Shown: positions 27,665 to 36,555, counted from the first letter of the stretch. The stretch is 64,000 nucleotides of DNA from Avedoeria sp964651245 (GCA_964651245.1 CAZYVI010000005.1:124001-188000); one strand, 5' to 3'. Made by a program: numbers and translations. Notes: generated from the letters alone by a model not told the origin.

Positions 27665-29992
27665 TCAGCGCCCCGCCAACCGCCGCGCCAGCCCCGTCCA
27701 TCGCCGCGCCACGCGGTCGTTGGCCACCGCCCGCCGGATCGCCGCGTCGTCGGCCACCAGCACGCACAGCCGGCGGGCGCGGGTGACGGCGGTGTAGAGC
27801 AGGTTGCGCTGGAGCAGCATGTAGTGGCCCTTGACGAGCGCGAGGACGACGCACGGGTACTCGGCGCCCTGGCTCTTGTGGGTGCTGCAGGCGAAGGCGT
27901 GGGTCAGCTCGTCGAGCTCGCTGAAGGCGTAGAGGACCGGGGTCCCCTCGACGTCGACGGCCACCGTCTGCTCGGCCGCGTCGATGGCCTCGACGCGGCC
28001 GATGTCGCCGTTGAAGACGTCCTTGTCGTAGTTGTTGCGGACCTGCATGACCTTGTCGCCGGTCCGGAAGACGCGGCCGCCCCAGCGGACCTCGGCCTTG
28101 CCGGCGCCCGGCGGGTTGAGCGCCGCCTGGAGCCGCTCGTTGAGCGCGGCGACGCCGGCCGCGCCGCGGTGCATCGGCGTCAGGACCTGGATGTCGGACA
28201 GCGGGTCGAGGCCGAAGCGGCGCGGGACGCGCGTCGTCACGACGTCGACGACGCGGTCGGCGGCGTCCTCGGCGGACCCCACCCGGAACTGGAAGAAGTC
28301 GGTCGCGTCGCGGTCGAAGATCGGCGGCTGCCCCTGGTTGATCCGGTGGGCGTTCGTGGCGATGTAGCTGTGCGCGTCCTGGCGGAAGATCTGGTCGAGG
28401 ACGACGGTCGGCACCGCGCCGGAGGCGATGAGGTCGCGCAGCACGTGCCCGGCGCCGACGCTCGGCAGCTGGTCGACGTCGCCGACGAGCAGCAGGTGCG
28501 AGGCCGGATCGATGGCCTTGGTGAGGTGGTTCATGAGCAGCGTGTCGACCATCGACATCTCGTCGACGACGATCATGTCGGCGTCGAGCGGGTTCTGCTC
28601 GTTGCGCTGGAACATCTCGCCGCCGGTCGGCTTGAACTCGAGCAGGCGATGGATCGTCTTGGCCGGCGTGCCCGTCGTCTCGGCCAGCCGCTTCGCCGCG
28701 CGCCCGGTCGGCGCCGCCAGCCGCACCGAGGCGCCGCGGACCGCCAGCATCTGCAGGATCGCCCGCACCGTCGTCGTCTTCCCCGTCCCGGGACCCCCCG
28801 TCAGCACCGCCACCTTGTGCGCGAAGGCGGCGCGCACCGCGTCGCGCTGCCGCGCCGCCAGCGGGTGTGGGTGCTGCTGGTCGATCCAGCCGAGCGCCGC
28901 CGGCCAGTCGAGGCTGCGGTAGGCGCCCAGCCGATCCTCGGGCGCGTCGACGATCCGCCGCAGCCGCTGGGCGATGCCGACCTCGGCGTAGTGGAACACC
29001 GGCAAGGCCACCGCTTGGTGGGCCATGCCGGGCGTCACCTCGCCCCCATCGGGACCGGGCGATGCCGCCGCCGCGCCCGGCGCGGCACCGGTCGATGCCT
29101 CCGGCGCCGTACCCGGCACGTCCTCGATCACGACCGCCTGGGCCAGCGTCAACCGCTCGAGCGCCGCCTCGATCGGGGCCGCCTCGACCGATGCGTCGTC
29201 GACGGCCAGCAGCGCCGCCGTGGTGGCCACCAGCGTCGGCTGCGGCAGGTAGGTGTGGCCGTCGTCGGCCGCCTCGCTCAAGGCGAACAGGACGCCGGCC
29301 TCGAGCCGGGCCGGGCCGTCGGGCGGCAGGCCCAGGTTGCGGGCGATGCGGTCGGCCGTCTTGAAGCCAACGCCCCAGACCTCGCGGGCCAATCGGTACG
29401 GATCGGAGCGGACGATGTCGGCCGCCGCGTCGCCATAGGCCTTGTAGATCCGGACCGCCAGGCCGGTCGTCACGTCGTGGCTCTGCAGGAAGACCATGAG
29501 CGTCTTGATCTGCCGCTGCTCGACCCAGGCCGCCGTGATGCTCGCCGCCCGCCCCGGCCCGACGCCGGGCACCTCGGCCAGCCGCCCGGGCTGGGACTCG
29601 ATGACCTCGAGCGTCTCGAGCCCGAACGCGTCGACGATCCGCTCGGCCGTCTTGGGCCCGATGCCCTTGATCAGCCCGCTGCCGAGGTACTTGCGGATGC
29701 CCTCGACCGTGGCCGGCAGCTTCTCCTCGAACCGCTCGATCTCGAACTGCTTGCCGTACTGGGCGTGGCTCGTCCAGCGTCCCCACAGCCGGAAGCTGGC
29801 CCCGACGTTGACGCCGAGCAGACGGCCGACGACCGGCACCGTGTCGCGCCCGCCGGCCACCGCCAGCTGGGCCACGGTGTAGCCCGTGTCGGCGTTCTGG
29901 TAGGTGATCCGCTCGATCGTGCCCTCGAGCCGCGCCGGTTGCGCCGCGTCGGCGGCGCCGACAGGCCGCTCGATCGCCGGTCCAGCTCCCAT
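27665..29992 (-). CDS. recD2: ATP-dependent 5'-3' DNA helicase RecD2
   Basis: 775 residues, the size of stand-alone RecD2/RecD-like helicases not in a RecBCD complex. It has an N-terminal OB-like segment (GTIERITYQNADTGYTVAQL), helix-hairpin-helix motifs (GIGPKTAERI and VPGVGPGRAASI near residues 115-155), Walker A LTGGPGTGKTTTVRA near 385, DEMSMVD near 470, and C-terminal GDKVMQVRNNYDKDVFNGD and HKSQGAEYPCV motifs. It would unwind DNA during repair. The TPR gene ends 5 bp upstream, so the two are probably cotranscribed. Confidence 0.93.
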   Translation of the reverse strand: MGAGPAIERPVGAADAAQPARLEGTIERITYQNADTGYTVAQLAVAGGRDTVPVVGRLLGVNVGASFRLWGRWTSHAQYGKQFEIERFEEKLPATVEGIRKYLGSGLIKGIGPKTAERIVDAFGLETLEVIESQPGRLAEVPGVGPGRAASITAAWVEQRQIKTLMVFLQSHDVTTGLAVRIYKAYGDAAADIVRSDPYRLAREVWGVGFKTADRIARNLGLPPDGPARLEAGVLFALSEAADDGHTYLPQPTLVATTAALLAVDDASVEAAPIEAALERLTLAQAVVIEDVPGTAPEASTGAAPGAAAASPGPDGGEVTPGMAHQAVALPVFHYAEVGIAQRLRRIVDAPEDRLGAYRSLDWPAALGWIDQQHPHPLAARQRDAVRAAFAHKVAVLTGGPGTGKTTTVRAILQMLAVRGASVRLAAPTGRAAKRLAETTGTPAKTIHRLLEFKPTGGEMFQRNEQNPLDADMIVVDEMSMVDTLLMNHLTKAIDPASHLLLVGDVDQLPSVGAGHVLRDLIASGAVPTVVLDQIFRQDAHSYIATNAHRINQGQPPIFDRDATDFFQFRVGSAEDAADRVVDVVTTRVPRRFGLDPLSDIQVLTPMHRGAAGVAALNERLQAALNPPGAGKAEVRWGGRVFRTGDKVMQVRNNYDKDVFNGDIGRVEAIDAAEQTVAVDVEGTPVLYAFSELDELTHAFACSTHKSQGAEYPCVVLALVKGHYMLLQRNLLYTAVTRARRLCVLVADDAAIRRAVANDRVARRWTGLARRLAGR

Positions 29993-29997
29993 CGCGG

Positions 29998-30549
29998 CTA
30001 CCCCGACGCCGGCGCGGCGGCCACCGCCGCGTCGACGAGGGCCGTCAGGCGCGGGTCGCCGCGCAGCGCCGCCAGGTCGGGGTCGTCGAGGGCGCGCGCC
30101 ACGAGGGCGGGCATCGCCGCGGCCAGCGCCGTCAGGTCGGCCAGCGCGCCGTCGGCGTCGCCGAGGCGGGCGCGGGCGCAGGCGCGGTTGTAGCGGGCGA
30201 TCGCGTAGCCCGGGTCGGCGGCCAGCGCCAGGTCGGCGGCGACGGCGGCGGCGCGGGGGCGGCCGAGCATCAGCTGCGCCGCCGCCAGCAGGTCGAGGGC
30301 GCGGGCGTCGTCGGGGACGGCGTGGAGGTAGTGGCGGAGGATCGCCAGCGCCGGACCCGGCTGGCCCAGCGCCAGCGTCGCCTGCACCCGGCGCAGCTCG
30401 GCGTGGCGGTCGTGCGGGCGGTCGGCCAGGTCCTGCAGCGCCTCGCGCAGGCGCGCCGACCAGTCGATCGGCGCGCCGGGCGTGGCGGTCGGCGCCGCGG
30501 CGCCGGGCGCGGCGCGACGGTCGTCGCCGTCCGGCTCACCACCGGACAT
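29998..30549 (-). CDS. Tetratricopeptide-repeat-like protein
   Basis: 183 residues, Ala/Asp/Leu-rich, with helical repeats such as LALGQPGPALAILRHYLHAV and LMLGRPRAAAVAADLALAA, spaced about 34 residues like TPRs. No signal peptide. Start at ATG 30549, overlapping the upstream LysM gene by 14 nt. A longer frame to 30597 lies inside that gene. A scaffold or interaction role is all that can be inferred. Confidence 0.65.
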   Translation of the reverse strand: MSGGEPDGDDRRAAPGAAAPTATPGAPIDWSARLREALQDLADRPHDRHAELRRVQATLALGQPGPALAILRHYLHAVPDDARALDLLAAAQLMLGRPRAAAVAADLALAADPGYAIARYNRACARARLGDADGALADLTALAAAMPALVARALDDPDLAALRGDPRLTALVDAAVAAAPASG

Positions 30550-32053
30550 CGTTGCCCCCCACGGCGCGGCACTCGCACGCCTCTCGGGTGGCCCCATCGC
30601 GCCGCAGGCCGCCGTCGTAGACCCGCGGGCTGCCGAAGGCCGTCCAGCCGCCGAGGACCAGCGGTTCGTCGCCGGCGGCCGACAACCAGGCGCCGTCGCG
30701 CAGCCGGGCGAGGTGGACGTGGGTGGCGTTCGAGAAACCGCCCTCGCAGCTCGGGTGGCCGAGCCGATCGCCGACCGCCACCCGCGTGCCCGGCGCGACC
30801 CGCCCTTCGGCCGCCAGGTGGAGGTGGAACAGGACCGGCCCGGTCCGCCGATCGCCGTCGGCCGGCACGTCGGCGTCGAGGTCGAGCACGACCTGGCCGG
30901 TGCCGCCGGGAACGACGACGCCGGCCGCCGCCGCCGTCACCCAGGCCGCCGACGGACCGCAGCCGGTGGGCGCCTCGTCGGGCACGAAGTCGATCGCCGC
31001 CCAGGCGCTGCCGTCGCCCCAGCCGCCGTGCGGGCCGCCGGTCAGCCACCACGTCTCGCCGCGGGCGAACGGGAGGGTCAGCGTCGGGAACCCTTCGGCC
31101 GGGCGGGACGCGCCGGCCGCATCGACGGCGTCGGCGGCCGGCGCTGGGCCGAACAGGCCGGCGTAGGCCACCAGGACGGCGGCGACGTCGGCTGGCAGCG
31201 CCGTCGGCGTCGACTGGAGGGCGAGCACGCGCTGGACGGCGAACGAGCCGGCGTTGAGCGACGGGTGGCCGGCGAGGCGCACGCCGTCGCTGAACGTCAG
31301 GACCGGTGCGCCACGCGACGAAGCGTCGTAGAAGCCGCCGTTGAGGCGGTCGGCCAGCCAGTTGAGCTGCAGCCAGAGGCCGCGACGGGCCGGGTCGGCC
31401 AGGCCGGCGGGGTAGTCGGCGGCGTCCGGCGTCCGGCCAGGCCCCGACACCACACCGGTGCGGGCCTCGACGATCGCCAGCAGCGCCCGCGGGCCGACCG
31501 AGAACTCGTCGACGACGCGGGCGACGATCTCGGGGCCGGTCCACGGCTCGCCGTTCACCTCCTCGCGCCAGCCGGCCAGCGCGCCGCCGCGCTCGGCCAC
31601 GAACCGGGCGACGTCGAAGCCGGCGTAGGCCGGGCCGTTCACCAGCTCGGCGTCGGGCAGCGAGCGCGTGGCAGGCCCCTCGCCCTGGAGCGGCGCCTGG
31701 ACGGTGAGCACCTGTCCGGCCGCCAGCGCGTCGGGGTCGACGAGGCCGTTGAGGGCCATGATCGCCTCGACCGACGTCCCGAAGCGGCCGGCGACGAGCG
31801 ACAGCGTGTCGCCCGGCGCCACGGTGTACGTCGTCGTCGCGGCCGGCGCCGTCGGGCCGGCGGCGGTGTCGTCGCGGTGGGCCACCGTATCCGCGACGCC
31901 CGAGCGGTCGCCCGCCCCGCGCCCCGCCGGCGCCGGCCCCAGCCCGATGCGCCGCAGCGCCACTGCGGCCACGACGATGAGCGCCGCGGCGGCCGCGAGC
32001 ACCGGCAGCGGGACGGTGCGCGGCGGGCGGCGGCGGGCGCTGGGCTCGAGCAC
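30536..32053 (-). CDS. LysM protein with C-terminal M23-like peptidase domain
   Basis: 505 residues from a GTG. One transmembrane or signal segment (PLPVLAAAAALIVVAAVAL), then a LysM domain (TYTVAPGDTLSLVAGRFG near residue 80), a helical middle region and an M23/lysostaphin-type C-terminus with GRVAPGTRVAVGDRLGHPSC and THVHLARLRDG. The HxH pair is present, but where HxxxD is expected the sequence reads WAAID, so the first zinc histidine appears to be absent. Catalysis is therefore uncertain. Likely acts on or binds cell-wall glycan. The GTG is placed by a TATACT box 6 nt upstream; the frame upstream overlaps the divergent pyrC leader. Confidence 0.7.
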   Translation of the reverse strand: MLEPSARRRPPRTVPLPVLAAAAALIVVAAVALRRIGLGPAPAGRGAGDRSGVADTVAHRDDTAAGPTAPAATTTYTVAPGDTLSLVAGRFGTSVEAIMALNGLVDPDALAAGQVLTVQAPLQGEGPATRSLPDAELVNGPAYAGFDVARFVAERGGALAGWREEVNGEPWTGPEIVARVVDEFSVGPRALLAIVEARTGVVSGPGRTPDAADYPAGLADPARRGLWLQLNWLADRLNGGFYDASSRGAPVLTFSDGVRLAGHPSLNAGSFAVQRVLALQSTPTALPADVAAVLVAYAGLFGPAPAADAVDAAGASRPAEGFPTLTLPFARGETWWLTGGPHGGWGDGSAWAAIDFVPDEAPTGCGPSAAWVTAAAAGVVVPGGTGQVVLDLDADVPADGDRRTGPVLFHLHLAAEGRVAPGTRVAVGDRLGHPSCEGGFSNATHVHLARLRDGAWLSAAGDEPLVLGGWTAFGSPRVYDGGLRRDGATREACECRAVGGNDVRW

Positions 32054-32059
32054 GCGGCG

Positions 32060-32065
32060 AGTATA
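32060..32065 (-). promoter_or_regulatory. -10 element of the LysM/M23 gene (leaderless type)
   Basis: TATACT on the minus strand, 6 nt before the GTG at 32053. No ribosome site follows it. Confidence 0.4.
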
Positions 32066-32149
32066 GCATCGGCTCCCAAGGCCTCTCCGGGGCGTCGGCC
32101 AGGGCCGGGCGACGGCGGATCGCGCCTGGCGGGCCGCCGCCGGCGGTGG

Positions 32150-32155
32150 TATCAT
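32150..32155 (+). promoter_or_regulatory. -10 element of the pyr cluster
   Basis: TATCAT in a GC-rich region, 41 bp before the pyrC ATG at 32197. It argues against the longer in-frame start at 32146. No -35 consensus. Confidence 0.35.
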
Positions 32156-32196
32156 CGCCTCCCGGCGGAAGGCCGTCCGCGAGCCATGGGGCGCCG

Positions 32197-33276
32197 ATGT
32201 CGACGCACATCCTGCCGGGCCTTGTCGACGTGCACGTCCATCTGCGGTATCCGGGCGGCGCGCACAAGGAAACGATCGCCACCGGAACGGCCGCCGCATT
32301 GGCCGGCGGGGTGACGGCGGTCCTCGGCATGCCCAACACGACGCCGCCGCTCATCGACGGCGCCACCCTCGATGCCGCGCTGGACCACGTCGCCGGCGAG
32401 GCGTGCTGTGACGTCGGCCTCTACCTCGGCGCCGCCGAAGGACATGCCGCCGACGCGTGCGCCGCGGCCGATCGGGCCGCCGGCCTCAAGGTCTACCTCA
32501 ACGACACCTTCGGCCGGCTGCGCATCGAGTCGCTGGCGGCCTTGCGCCCGTACTTCGAGGCGTGGCCCACGGGCCGGCCGATCGTGCTGCACGCCGAGGA
32601 CCTCAACGTCGCCACCGCCATCGGCCTCGGCCGGACCTACGGTCAGTGGGTGCACATCGCCCATGTCAGCCGAGCCGAGGAGATCCGCCTCATCGCCGCC
32701 GCCAAGTCGGCCGGCCTGGCCGTCACCTGCGAGGTCGCGCCGCACCACCTCTTCCTCTCGACGGACGACCTCGCCCGCCTCGGCCCGTTCGGCGAGGTGC
32801 GCCCCCGGCTGGCGACGCCGGCCGACCGCGACGCGCTCTGGGACCACCTCGACGTCGTCGACTGCCTGGCCACCGACCATGCCCCGCACACCCGCGCCGA
32901 GAAGGCCGCGGCCGAGCCGCCGCCCGGCATGCCGGGCCTCGAGACGGCCCTGCCGCTCATGCTCACCGCCGTCGACGACGGCCGGCTGACGCTCGACCGC
33001 CTCGTCGAGCTGGCGTCGGCCGCGCCCGCCCGGCTGTTCGGCATCCCGACGGCCGCCGAGAGCACCGTCGAGGTCGAGGTCGGCCCGGCCTGGACGCTGC
33101 CCGACCGCGGCTGGCAGACGAAGCCCGACTGGTCGCCGTTCGCCGGCGCCACCGTCCGCGGCCGCGTCGTGCGCACGACGCTGCGGGGGGCCACGGCCTG
33201 GGACGAGGGCCGGCTGCTGGCGGCGCCCGGCAGCGGGCGGGTGCTGTCGTTCGCGGCGGCGGTGGTGGGTCGATGA
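32197..33276 (+). CDS. pyrC: Dihydroorotase
   Basis: A 359-residue amidohydrolase of pyrimidine synthesis, closing carbamoyl-aspartate to dihydroorotate. The metal motif LPGLVDVHVHLRYPGG is at the N-terminus, GMPNTTPP near residue 50, the histidines of IVLHAED and IAHVSRAEE in the middle, CEVAPHHLFL near 180 and LATDHAPHTRAEK near 228. The C-terminal part (KPDWSPFAG) is the normal amidohydrolase return. First gene of pyrC-pyrB-pyrF-pyrE. Confidence 0.93.
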   Translation: MSTHILPGLVDVHVHLRYPGGAHKETIATGTAAALAGGVTAVLGMPNTTPPLIDGATLDAALDHVAGEACCDVGLYLGAAEGHAADACAAADRAAGLKVYLNDTFGRLRIESLAALRPYFEAWPTGRPIVLHAEDLNVATAIGLGRTYGQWVHIAHVSRAEEIRLIAAAKSAGLAVTCEVAPHHLFLSTDDLARLGPFGEVRPRLATPADRDALWDHLDVVDCLATDHAPHTRAEKAAAEPPPGMPGLETALPLMLTAVDDGRLTLDRLVELASAAPARLFGIPTAAESTVEVEVGPAWTLPDRGWQTKPDWSPFAGATVRGRVVRTTLRGATAWDEGRLLAAPGSGRVLSFAAAVVGR

Positions 33277-33303
33277 CCAACGGCGTCCCGAGCACGCCGT
33301 GTA

Positions 33304-33325
33304 GGGGCACGGCATGCCGTGCCCC
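33304..33325. repeat. REP-like palindrome, copy 1
   Basis: A perfect 22-bp palindrome, arms GGGGCACGGCA / TGCCGTGCCCC, preceded by GTA. Copy 2 lies 44 bp downstream in inverted orientation. It can fold into a stable hairpin in mRNA. Probably a dispersed extragenic palindrome of this genome. Confidence 0.75.
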
Positions 33326-33369
33326 ATCGATCGGGAACACGTGCCCGTCGCGCATATGTAACGGACGAT

Positions 33370-33390
33370 GGGCACGGCATGCCGTGCCCC
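33370..33390. repeat. REP-like palindrome, copy 2 (inverted)
   Basis: The same palindromic core (20 bp, 33370-33389), followed by CTAC and preceded by CGAT. This is the reverse complement of the flanks of copy 1, apart from one missing G. The two form an inverted pair around a 44 bp spacer. Confidence 0.75.
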
Positions 33391-33463
33391 TACCCACCGC
33401 GCCTGGCGTGGTTCGTCAGGACAGCGATATCGGTGCGTGCCCTCCCCCACCATGGAGCGTTCG

Positions 33464-34426
33464 ATGACCCGTGGCGCCGATCGACCTGGCGGCGGCCATC
33501 GCCTGACCGGCCAGGACATCCTGTCCGTCAACCAGTTCGACACCGAGATGCTCGGCGCGATCTTCGCCCTGACGGACGCGATGCGATCCACCGTCCGCGA
33601 CCGCGGCGGCAGCGACCTGCTGCGCCACAAGGTGCTCACCTGCCTGTTCTACGAGCCCAGCACCCGCACCAGCGCCAGCTTCATCGCCGCCATGGAGCGC
33701 CTCGGCGGCAGCGTCATCCCGATCACCCAGGGCGTCCAGTACTCGAGCGTGGCCAAGGGCGAGAGCCTGCCCGACACGATCCGCACCGTCGAGCAGTACT
33801 CCGACGCGATCGTGCTGCGCCACCCCGAGGTCGGCAGCGCCCGGGTCGCGGCCGACGCCTCGGGCAAGCCGGTGATCAACGCCGGCGACGGGGCGGGCGA
33901 GCACCCGACCCAGGCGCTGCTCGACCTCTACACGATCCACGACGAGCTCGGCCGCCTCGACGGCCTCCACATCGCCATGGTCGGCGACCTGCGCTTCGGC
34001 CGCACCGTCCACTCGCTGACGCGGCTGCTGCTGCAGTACGACGTCAAGCTGACCTTCGTCAGCCCCGAGATCCTGCGGCTGCCACTCGACCTGATGAACG
34101 CCGTCCGCGACGCCGGTCTGCCGGTGCGCGAGACCTACAGCGTCGCCGACGTCATCGGCGACGTCGACGTCCTTTACGTCACGCGGGTCCAGAAGGAGCG
34201 CTTCACCGACCTGGCCCAATACGACGAGGCGAAGGGGTTCTACAACATCACCCCCGAGCTCATGACGCAGGCCAAGGAGAAGATGGTCGTCATGCACCCG
34301 CTGCCGCGCGTCGGCGAGATCAGCGACGCCGTCGACGTCGATCCGCGGGCGGCGTACTTCCGGCAGATGGAGAACGGCATGTTCATCCGGATGGCGCTGC
34401 TGGCGGCCGTGCTGGGCGCGGCGTGA
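33464..34426 (+). CDS. pyrB: Aspartate carbamoyltransferase catalytic subunit
   Basis: 320 residues. The carbamoyl-phosphate motif FYEPSTRTSASF is near residue 60, followed by the loop with KGES, HPEVGSA, GDGAGEHPTQALLDLYTI, GDLRFGRTVHSL and HPLPRVGEI. Catalytic-chain length, with no pyrI in the window. Start at ATG 33464, with GGAG 6 nt upstream; an in-frame ATG at 33452 and a longer frame running through the palindrome are unlikely. Second gene of the pyr cluster, 10 bp before pyrF. Confidence 0.93.
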   Translation: MTRGADRPGGGHRLTGQDILSVNQFDTEMLGAIFALTDAMRSTVRDRGGSDLLRHKVLTCLFYEPSTRTSASFIAAMERLGGSVIPITQGVQYSSVAKGESLPDTIRTVEQYSDAIVLRHPEVGSARVAADASGKPVINAGDGAGEHPTQALLDLYTIHDELGRLDGLHIAMVGDLRFGRTVHSLTRLLLQYDVKLTFVSPEILRLPLDLMNAVRDAGLPVRETYSVADVIGDVDVLYVTRVQKERFTDLAQYDEAKGFYNITPELMTQAKEKMVVMHPLPRVGEISDAVDVDPRAAYFRQMENGMFIRMALLAAVLGAA

Positions 34427-34436
34427 GGAGGTTCTG

Positions 34437-35279
34437 ATGCCGTCATCGACACCGGTCGCCACCGCCCACGGGCCGACCAGCGCCGCGGCCACCGCGGTGC
34501 CGTCGTTCAACGCCCGCCTGGCCGACGCCATCGAGCGCACCGGCTCGCTCGTGTGCGTCGGCCTCGACCCGCGACTCGACCGCCTCGAGACGCCGCTGGC
34601 CGACTTCTGCCGGCGCATCGTCGACGCCACGATCGAGGCGGCGGTGGCGTTCAAGCCCAACAGCGCGTTCTTCGAGCAGCTCGGCGCCGAGGGCTGGCGC
34701 GCGCTTGAGACGGTGGTCCGCCACATCGGCGGCGCCCGGATCGTCGTCCTCGACGCCAAGCGTGGTGACATCGGCCCGACGGCCGAGGCGTACGCCCGCG
34801 CCGCGTTCGGGGCGATCGGCGCCGACGCCGTGACGGTCAGCCCCTACCTCGGCGGCGACGCCGTCGGGCCGTTCCTGGCCGACCCCGGCCGCGGCGCGTT
34901 CGTCCTGTGCCACACCTCCAACCCCGGCGCCCAGGACCTCCAGACGCTGCCCGTCGACGGCCGGCCGCTCTACCTGCACGTCGCCGATCTCGTCGCGGCG
35001 CGCTGGAACGGGAACGACAACGCCGGCCTCGTCGTCGGCGCGACCTACCCCGCGGCGCTCGAGGCCGTCCGCGACGCCGCGCCGCGGCTGCCGTTCCTGG
35101 TGCCGGGCATCGGGGCCCAGGGCGGCGACGTCGAGGCTGCGCTGGCGGCTGGGCTCGACCGCGCCGGCGGCGGCCTCGTCGTCAACAGCTCGCGCGAGAT
35201 CCTCTACGCCGACGACCCCGGCACCGCCGCCCGCCGGCTGCGCGACGCGCTGAACGCGGCCCGGGCACGCCACCGTTGA
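34437..35279 (+). CDS. pyrF: Orotidine 5'-phosphate decarboxylase, type 2
   Basis: 280 residues, the length of the group 2 OMP decarboxylases. LVCVGLDPRLDRL near residue 38, FKPNSAFFEQLG near 75, the catalytic VLDAKRGDIG near 104, then LVVGATYPAAL and LVPGIGAQGGDVEAA. It converts OMP to UMP. GGAGG lies 6 nt before the ATG. The first 24 residues are Ala/Thr/Pro-rich and not part of the barrel. Confidence 0.93.
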   Translation: MPSSTPVATAHGPTSAAATAVPSFNARLADAIERTGSLVCVGLDPRLDRLETPLADFCRRIVDATIEAAVAFKPNSAFFEQLGAEGWRALETVVRHIGGARIVVLDAKRGDIGPTAEAYARAAFGAIGADAVTVSPYLGGDAVGPFLADPGRGAFVLCHTSNPGAQDLQTLPVDGRPLYLHVADLVAARWNGNDNAGLVVGATYPAALEAVRDAAPRLPFLVPGIGAQGGDVEAALAAGLDRAGGGLVVNSSREILYADDPGTAARRLRDALNAARARHR

Positions 35280-35304
35280 CCGCCCGCACCCCGGGAGGCG
35301 TCCG

Positions 35305-35946
35305 ATGATCGACCCCGTCCGCCTGGCCAGCCAGCCGCCGGCGCCCGGCGACTGCGCCGCGCTGGCCGAGCAGCTCCACCGCATCGGCGCGGTGCAGTTC
35401 GGCGCGTTCACGCTCAAGAGCGGCGCCGCGTCACCGGTCTACTGCGACCTCCGGCTCCTCGTCAGCGACGCGACGGTGCTGGCCGCCGCCGCCGAGCACT
35501 ACGCGGCGCTGCTGGCCCCGCTGGCCTACGACCGCATCGCCGCCATCCCGTACGCCGGCCTGCCGATCGGCGCCGCGGTCAGCCTGCGCCTGAACCGGCC
35601 GCTCATCTTCCCGCGCAAGGAGGTCAAGGCGTACGGCCGCGGGCGCGCCATCGAGGGCGCGTTTGCGCCGGGCGAGACCGCCGTCGTCGTCGACGACCTC
35701 GTCTCGAGCGGCCTCTCCAAGATCGAGGCCATCGCGCCGCTGGCCGAGGCGGGCCTCGTCGTGCGCGACATCGCCGTCCTCATCGACCGGCGCGGGGCCG
35801 ACGCCACCGACCTCGACGCGGCCGGCTTCCGGCTGCACGCCGCCTTCACGCTGCCCGAGATCGCGGCCGCCCTCGCCGCGCACGGCCGCATCACCCCCGA
35901 CGAGCGGGCGGCCATCGACCGCTACCTGGCCGGGTCGCCGGCCTGA
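35305..35946 (+). CDS. pyrE: Orotate phosphoribosyltransferase
   Basis: 213 residues. SGAASPVYCDLRLL near residue 40, IPYAGLPIGAAVSLRLNRP near 83, PRKEVKAYGRG near 106 and the PRPP loop TAVVVDDLVSSGLSKIEAI near 128 identify the enzyme making OMP from orotate and PRPP. GGGAGG precedes the start. It is 25 bp after pyrF and 33 bp before the ferredoxin gene. Confidence 0.93.
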   Translation: MIDPVRLASQPPAPGDCAALAEQLHRIGAVQFGAFTLKSGAASPVYCDLRLLVSDATVLAAAAEHYAALLAPLAYDRIAAIPYAGLPIGAAVSLRLNRPLIFPRKEVKAYGRGRAIEGAFAPGETAVVVDDLVSSGLSKIEAIAPLAEAGLVVRDIAVLIDRRGADATDLDAAGFRLHAAFTLPEIAAALAAHGRITPDERAAIDRYLAGSPA

Positions 35947-35979
35947 CCGTACCCCCGTCCCCGCAGGAGTGACCGATCC

Positions 35980-36426
35980 ATGCCCACCCTGACCATCCTC
36001 GGCCACGGCACCGTCGACGTCCCGGCCGGCACCCGCCTGGTGCGCGCCATCCAGGACAGCGGCGCCGACATCCTGCACCGCTGCGGCGGCTGGGCGAAGT
36101 GCACCACCTGCCGGGTCGAGATCACCGCCGGCCGGCCGGCGCGCATCACCCGCGCCCAGCACGACCGGCTCGTCGCCAACGGCCAACTGGGCGACTTCGA
36201 CCTGGCGTGCCAGTGCCTCGTCGAGCGCGACATGACCGTCCGCCCGCTGATGACGCTGGCCGCCAGCGGTCTCGACGACGCCGGCCCGACGCCGGCCGAC
36301 GGCATCACGCCCGAGCCGGAGTGGCTGCCGGCGCCCGCGGTCCCGGACAGCTGGGCGGACGGCGATGGCGGGGACGCCGTCGCCGCACCGGCCGTCGGCC
36401 CCGACGACGGGTCCGACGGCGCCTGA
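35980..36426 (+). CDS. Plant-type [2Fe-2S] ferredoxin
   Basis: 148 residues. The cluster ligands sit in HRCGGWAKCTTCRVEI (C-x5-C-x2-C) and a fourth cysteine in DLACQCL. The N-terminal about 95 residues form the beta-grasp ferredoxin. The remaining about 50 are acidic, Ala/Pro/Asp-rich and probably disordered. It lies 33 bp downstream of pyrE. The cluster has no pyrD or pyrK, so an electron-transfer link to orotate formation is possible but not shown. GCAGGAG precedes the ATG. Confidence 0.85.
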   Translation: MPTLTILGHGTVDVPAGTRLVRAIQDSGADILHRCGGWAKCTTCRVEITAGRPARITRAQHDRLVANGQLGDFDLACQCLVERDMTVRPLMTLAASGLDDAGPTPADGITPEPEWLPAPAVPDSWADGDGGDAVAAPAVGPDDGSDGA

Positions 36427-36555
36427 CGCGGCCGCGCCGCGCAACGCGTCCGGGACAAGTCCGGCGCACCGAGGCGCTGCGTCGCTGTCGAGGTCCGAGG
36501 TGGTGAGGTCCGAGGTGGTGAGGACGTGTCGGGCCCGCGCGTCGACGCGGACCTG
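36427..36555. other. Convergent spacer with a 15-bp tandem repeat
   Basis: 129 bp between the ferredoxin and topA stops. It holds two perfect tandem copies of GAGGTCCGAGGTGGT (36490-36504, 36505-36519) and the start of a third. No clear terminator hairpin with a T tract. Confidence 0.45.

Larger units (their letters stand above)
33277..33463. other. pyrC-pyrB spacer with two REP-like palindromes
   Basis: A 187 bp gap inside an otherwise tight cluster. Its content is the two inverted palindromic elements annotated separately and, just before pyrB, a GGAG ribosome site. No ORF or promoter I can support. Confidence 0.5.
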
